Positions 60,095 to 64,000 of a stretch of DNA of 64,000 nucleotides are shown piece by piece. The DNA comes from Aquanectria penicillioides (Eukaryota; Ascomycota; Sordariomycetes; Hypocreales; Nectriaceae), in assembly GCA_003415625.1 (NCBI GenBank), contig PYIU01000002.1, positions 4,774,001 through 4,838,000 of the forward strand, written 5' to 3'. Both the position numbers and the translations under genes were made by a program. Position 1 is the stretch's first letter, and each line of letters starts with the position of its first letter. The notes below the pieces were generated by a model. It did no database searches. It was not told where the DNA came from and saw only the letters and a list, made by a program, of their open reading frames with translations.

Positions 60095-60140
60095 GGGGAC
60101 GCGACGCGAGGGGCGGCCACGCGTATGGGAATTGGCCAAT
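60095..60140. promoter_or_regulatory. dUTPase promoter elements: ACGCGT with extra ACGCG cores and a CCAAT palindrome
   Basis: GACGCGACGCGAG (about 60099-60111) carries two ACGCG cores, a perfect ACGCGT lies at 60119-60124, and ATTGGCCAAT at 60131-60140. They lie 105-150 bp before the dUTPase ATG at 59991. This spacing and clustering suit an MBF-driven S-phase promoter; binding is inferred. Confidence 0.55.
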
Positions 60141-60407
60141 GGCGGAGCTTAGTATTAAGAGCTTGCTTCTTCAGCATGAGGAAGACCTAGCGCGCAACAG
60201 AAAGAATTAAGTCGGGGGGCTGGCGCCTTAAATCATGGGCATGAAGGGAGGGGAAAAAAACGAAAAAGAAAGTTATTAAAAAGCAGAATATGACTTGTCG
60301 GGGACCGAATATCATTTAGTAATGTTATGCTATTGTGTGTGTGGCGTTATCAGCGTGTCTGCTGTTGGGGTCTGACCTCGACAATACTGTAGCCGAGTCT
60401 CACCGAG

Positions 60408-61453
60408 TTATGCCTCCAGATCTCGACCAAAGTCAATGAGTCTCAGCCGAGTTGCATCCTTCGGATGAAACTGCGCGACCTTGGACCGCACGAGAAAGCG
60501 AGCCACGGCCGACTCTTTCGATAACTGGACGTAAGATGCCCCTGTATCGCCGTGGGCCTCGGAGAGCTTGTTTAGGAGGTCCTCGGTGAGCCGTCGCATC
60601 TCCGCAGCCGCGGCCGCAACCTCGTCTTGATGTACTGCTCCGTCGGATTCCCCGCCGTTACCTGCTTGGCCCCAGATCTCGTCAATGCGCTGCTGTCGCT
60701 TGTCGTCATGGCCTGCGCCTTCTTTGGCCTTTTTCAGCTTCCCCTGAGAACTGAAACCACCAGCCAGATCATCGCCGTCAATATCCATGAGATCACCTAC
60801 GACAGGACCACCGAGTTCCTCTGCTGCAAGCATCGGCGCCAGCGTGGCGTTAATGAAGCCGAGTATCTGCTTCATCAGCCTTGATGTTTCTTGGTCATAT
60901 TTCTTCTTCTGCTCCCTTAGCTCCTCGAGGCGCTCTCGCGCCCCGTCCTCTGGGCTGACGTCCACGTTGGCATCCAACTCACTTCGGAGTAACTGAATCC
61001 GCGCCTCAAGAGCATCCTTGAGCAAGTTTTGGTCCTTCAACGTAGCCTGGTCTGCCTCCAACTGTCGCGCGATCCGATCGTGGTCGGCACGTTGCGAAGC
61101 AAGATAGACATTGGACTCTAGGATAGTTTGATGCGTCTTACGCAGGGCCAACAAGGCTGGCAGAAGAGACCCTGGGAATGGCAGGAAAGGCTCCGAATTC
61201 GTCACTTCTTCCAGAGCCGTCTTGATCACCCGAGCCTGCCCTGCCACAGATTGAGGAAGCTCATCCTTACTTGACCGGAGCTATCTCACCAGTCAACGTC
61301 TGACAAGGAACAACTAAACACGTCGCGTGAGGGGAAACTTACCTTTCGCAACTCGATCTCATGTTCTCGAACCTTCCTCTGAAGCTCCTTCAAAGTGCGA
61401 TCGAGATTAGCGGTGTATACCTGCGCCTCCGGGCGCTGCGACCTCTCGCTCAT
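60408..61453 (-). CDS. CENP-K-like inner kinetochore protein (Sim4/Mcm22 family)
   Basis: Two exons on the minus strand (61453-61343 and 61280-60408; intron GTAAGT-TAG, 62 bp) give 327 residues. Most of the chain is coiled coil: TLKELQRKVREHEIELRKLR at the start, then LEARIQLLRSELDAN and ERLEELREQKKKYDQETSR. An acidic linker follows (GDLMDIDGDDLAGG). The C-terminus ARFLVRSKVAQFHPKDATRL, then RLIDFGRDLE, matches the pattern I recall for CENP-K (a final RSGIALRHPEDPSRIRLEAF-type block). CENP-K is part of the constitutive centromere network that links CENP-A chromatin to the outer kinetochore. The coiled-coil part alone would not be diagnostic; the call rests on the C-terminal block and overall size. 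Confidence 0.72.
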
Positions 61454-63105
61454 CGTCCGCCTTGTCTTGCAGTGACAGCTCCACAGGCGCTATAAATTTT
61501 TAAAAATTTTTTCTTTCTCGTTACAGACAAGAAATGCCTCTTGAACAACTCTGAGGGGACGTGCAGTTTGTGTGATGGCAGAGATTGAGTGGATCAGTGT
61601 GATGCAGCCGTCCGTCCGTCAAAGCGCTCCTCAACTCATGCACAAACTGAGTGCCGACAGATGCGAGATGCGCTGGACGGGTGTATGCAGAGCTTTGCGG
61701 TGCTTTTACGGGACGGGCGGGTGCGCGTCGATCAGCGACTCGGGTTGAAGACAAGGCAATGGACGGGAATATTCGGCGCCTCTTAATGCTAGAGTTTTGC
61801 CAGTTGTGCAGGATCTGATACAGGTGAGGCTACAAGGTGTGTTACGTGCTGTGCCTTAATTACCTACAGGTACTGCTTCGAGCTTGTCGCGTCGCTCTCG
61901 TGGCCAGCTGTAGCCGGGTTTATGCATTGTGCACTGTGGTCCGCACGGTGCCAATACCGCCCTAGCAGGGGACCCGATGGTTGCGACGGCTCCTCTCACT
62001 GCCGCGCCCCCAAAGCCTAAAGGGAGGAGGCCCGCCTGCTGCTCGGCACCCCTTATCCCCAGACCTGGCTTCTCGAGCGTTACGGGAGCCCCCGCACTGT
62101 GTGTATAATTGCCCCGACCCCCGACCGCCGCAAGTAGAGAGCCTTCCACGTGACTTGCCAGCACATCCAACATCTCATCCCATACCATTTGAGGTCGTTT
62201 CAGCTGCTTCTCCCGAACCTTCTCCCCAACTCCCAAACTCGTCCTCCCCCGACGCCCGACTCTGGTCATCTCCCACACCCCCTTTCATTCGGCCATCGAG
62301 TTCCCTCATCTTCTCCCTTGCCAGCGACCATCGTAGGCTCGCTCTAACATCTTCTTCTTCCCTCTTTGTCTCTTCCTTCGGATTGGTCGTCCTCGTTTCT
62401 GCCTTGGTTTCCCCCCTCCCTGCGCGCGAAAGCAACTGCCATCGCCGACGCCATCGCCATCGCCATCGCCATCCGCATCCCCCGGACCGCCAGCCCACGA
62501 AACGCGCGCTCACCTCCGCTACTCTTCCTCCCCACGTTGTGGACAGCGACCTGCGACGCGACGTAGCTCCCTTATTCGCCCGTCCCAGCTGATCGGAGGT
62601 TGTTTGCGACACCTAGGAACTCGTGGTCACAAGGTTTGAGCTGAGCACTTGCCTCTTCCTTTCTGCTTTTCAGACCTCCGTCCCAGCATCGATTAGTCGC
62701 TTCACCTCCTCTCCTCAACCACTCAACTTCTTCATCACAAGCCATCATCTCCGCCCTTTTCCTTCCCACCCACCACCTGGGAAATCTTCCGGGCACTGCC
62801 ATCCCGACGCCCGTTGCAAGACTTCTGGAGCCCGCCCCGAGAAAGGATTGCCCTTTGAGATCACCTTCTCCTTCCACTCAGCCCGTCTCTCCGTCTCTCT
62901 CTGGGCAGCGCCCCTCACGACACCAGTCACTTCACGAGTACTTCACCAAAAGCGCGATCCCACCGACCCAAAGTCACTACACCAGCACGTTTTCCTTCGA
63001 AAACCCCCTGTGTGTAAATAAGACGAAGAAAGAAAATAAAGGTCATTCAACCAAAAAAAATCAAACACATTCAACCGTGATCCATTTACATCAGAGAAAA
63101 AAAAA
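61454..63105. other. Divergent promoter and long leader of the KH gene
   Basis: No supported gene. The CENP-K promoter is at the left (AT-rich near 61494-61516). From about 62150 the + strand is CT-rich, with a CGCCAT repeat, and from 63002 A-rich up to the start codon, fitting a long 5' UTR. Open frames near 61981-62592 and 62855-63589 are low-complexity or shadow the KH gene. Confidence 0.6.
62439..62473. repeat. (GCCATC)n hexamer repeat
   Basis: About five to six GCCATC units, one with a substitution, in the probable 5' UTR of the KH gene. Confidence 0.85.
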
Positions 63106-64000
63106 ATGTCTGCCTCGCCGACCCAGCCCACCCAATCGGTCAAGCGCCCCCTCGAGGAGGCTTCCTCTCCTTCGCGCGCCACTGATCAGCCCGATGCTAA
63201 GCGACCTGCCCTTGACAAGGTCATTAAGCACGACGATGATGTGGAGGTGCCCGAAGCCCCCATCGACATCTCCGCCGACATTCTGGAGCAGAACGGCGAC
63301 GACAAGACCAACGGTACCAAGTCCGAGCAGGGCGATGCCCCGGCCACCGAGGAAGGCTCCGATTCCAAAGCCGCCGCCACCACAGCCGCTACCACGACTT
63401 CGAGCGCAGTCACGTCCGCTGCGGCCCACGACGAAACATCCTGGATTCACATTCGCGCTGTCATCTCTAGCCCGGAGGCGGCGACTGTCATCGGGAAAGG
63501 TGGTGAAAACGTTTCCAACATCCGGAAGCTGTCTAATGCCAAGTGCACTGTCAGCGACTACCAGAAGGGAGCCGTCGAGCGTATTCTAACTGTCAGCGGA
63601 ATAGTGGACGCTGTGGCCAAGGTGGGTTTCTGAACGTCAAGCTAGGTATTCTGCATCTGCGTGCTAATCCGTTTCAGGCTTTCGGTTTGATCATTCGAAC
63701 TCTCAACAACGAGCCCTTGAACGAGTCTTCGACCGCGTCTTCCAAGACTTACCCGCTTCGTCTCCTCATTCCTCATATTCTCATTGGCTCCATCATTGGA
63801 AAGGGGGGAGCGCGCATTCGTGAGATCCAGGAAGCTTCCGGCGCTCGTCTGAACGCGTCCGACTCCTGCCTTCCCATGTCGAGCGAGCGTTCCTTGGTGG
63901 TTATGGGTGTTGCGGATGCTGTTCACATTGCTACTTACTACGTCGGCAGCACTCTCTTGGAGCAGCTCAACGATAGATTCGGCGGCCCTGCCGCCTCCGC
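63106..64000 (+). CDS. KH-domain RNA-binding protein (poly(C)-binding / Hek2-Pbp2-Rnc1 type), 3' end outside window
   Basis: Exon 1 is 63106-63621; a GTGGGT-CAG intron (63622-63677) leads into exon 2, which runs off the window end, so the gene is partial (280 residues seen). The N-terminal 110 residues are acidic, Ala/Ser/Thr-rich and disordered, with KRP patches. KH1 is about residues 112-185 (IRAVISSPEAATVIGKGGEN, GXXG loop GKGG). KH2 starts about residue 195 (YPLRLLIPHILIGSIIGKGG, again GKGG) and is complete or nearly so at the edge. The layout fits the fungal family with three KH domains that binds and regulates mRNA; a third KH would lie outside. The ATG directly follows an A-run and is the first in frame. 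Confidence 0.88.

Overview
This is a stretch of nuclear DNA from a filamentous ascomycete (Pezizomycotina, most likely Sordariomycetes and probably Hypocreales). Evidence: short 50-100 bp GT-AG introns with CTAAC-like branch points, CT-rich 5' leaders, many simple-sequence tracts, and a giant leashin-type Woronin-body tether, a family confined to Pezizomycotina. No transposon, tRNA, rRNA or CRISPR was recognised.

Layout. 1-10.2 kb: one five-exon zinc-finger gene (2699-4306) flanked by long gene-poor DNA. 10.2-12.9 kb: APC2, the cullin-like subunit of the anaphase-promoting complex. 12.9-18.4 kb: a second gene-poor stretch rich in simple repeats. 18.4-20.7 kb: a RING-H2 protein. 21.9-23.6 kb: a microsomal cytochrome P450. 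24.7-47.8 kb: a single giant locus, about 23 kb, encoding an estimated 7,670-residue repetitive protein that I read as leashin (LAH). 48.5-51.0 kb (minus): a conserved-looking protein of unknown function, possibly mitochondrial. 52.2-54.3 kb: a vezatin/Inp2-like peroxisome-myosin adaptor. 55.5-56.5 kb: PCNA. 57.8-59.1 kb: pyridoxal kinase. 59.4-60.0 kb (minus): dUTPase. 60.4-61.5 kb (minus): CENP-K-like kinetochore protein. 63.1 kb to the edge: a KH-domain RNA-binding protein, cut by the window end.

How the genes relate. PCNA, dUTPase, CENP-K and, further away, APC2 all serve S phase or mitosis, and PCNA and dUTPase each carry an ACGCGT (MluI cell-cycle box) upstream. Leashin and the vezatin-like gene lie within 5 kb of each other, and both families position peroxisomes or peroxisome-derived Woronin bodies. 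The other genes look like unrelated housekeeping neighbours; the P450 has no biosynthetic partner.

A major caveat: leashin, APC2 and the 48.5-51.0 kb gene need 15 one-base frame corrections to read through, and 14 of the 15 have the same sign (a base appears to be missing), often in short C, G or A runs. This looks like systematic homopolymer under-calling rather than gene decay. Coordinates for those genes are given as full spans ignoring the shifts.
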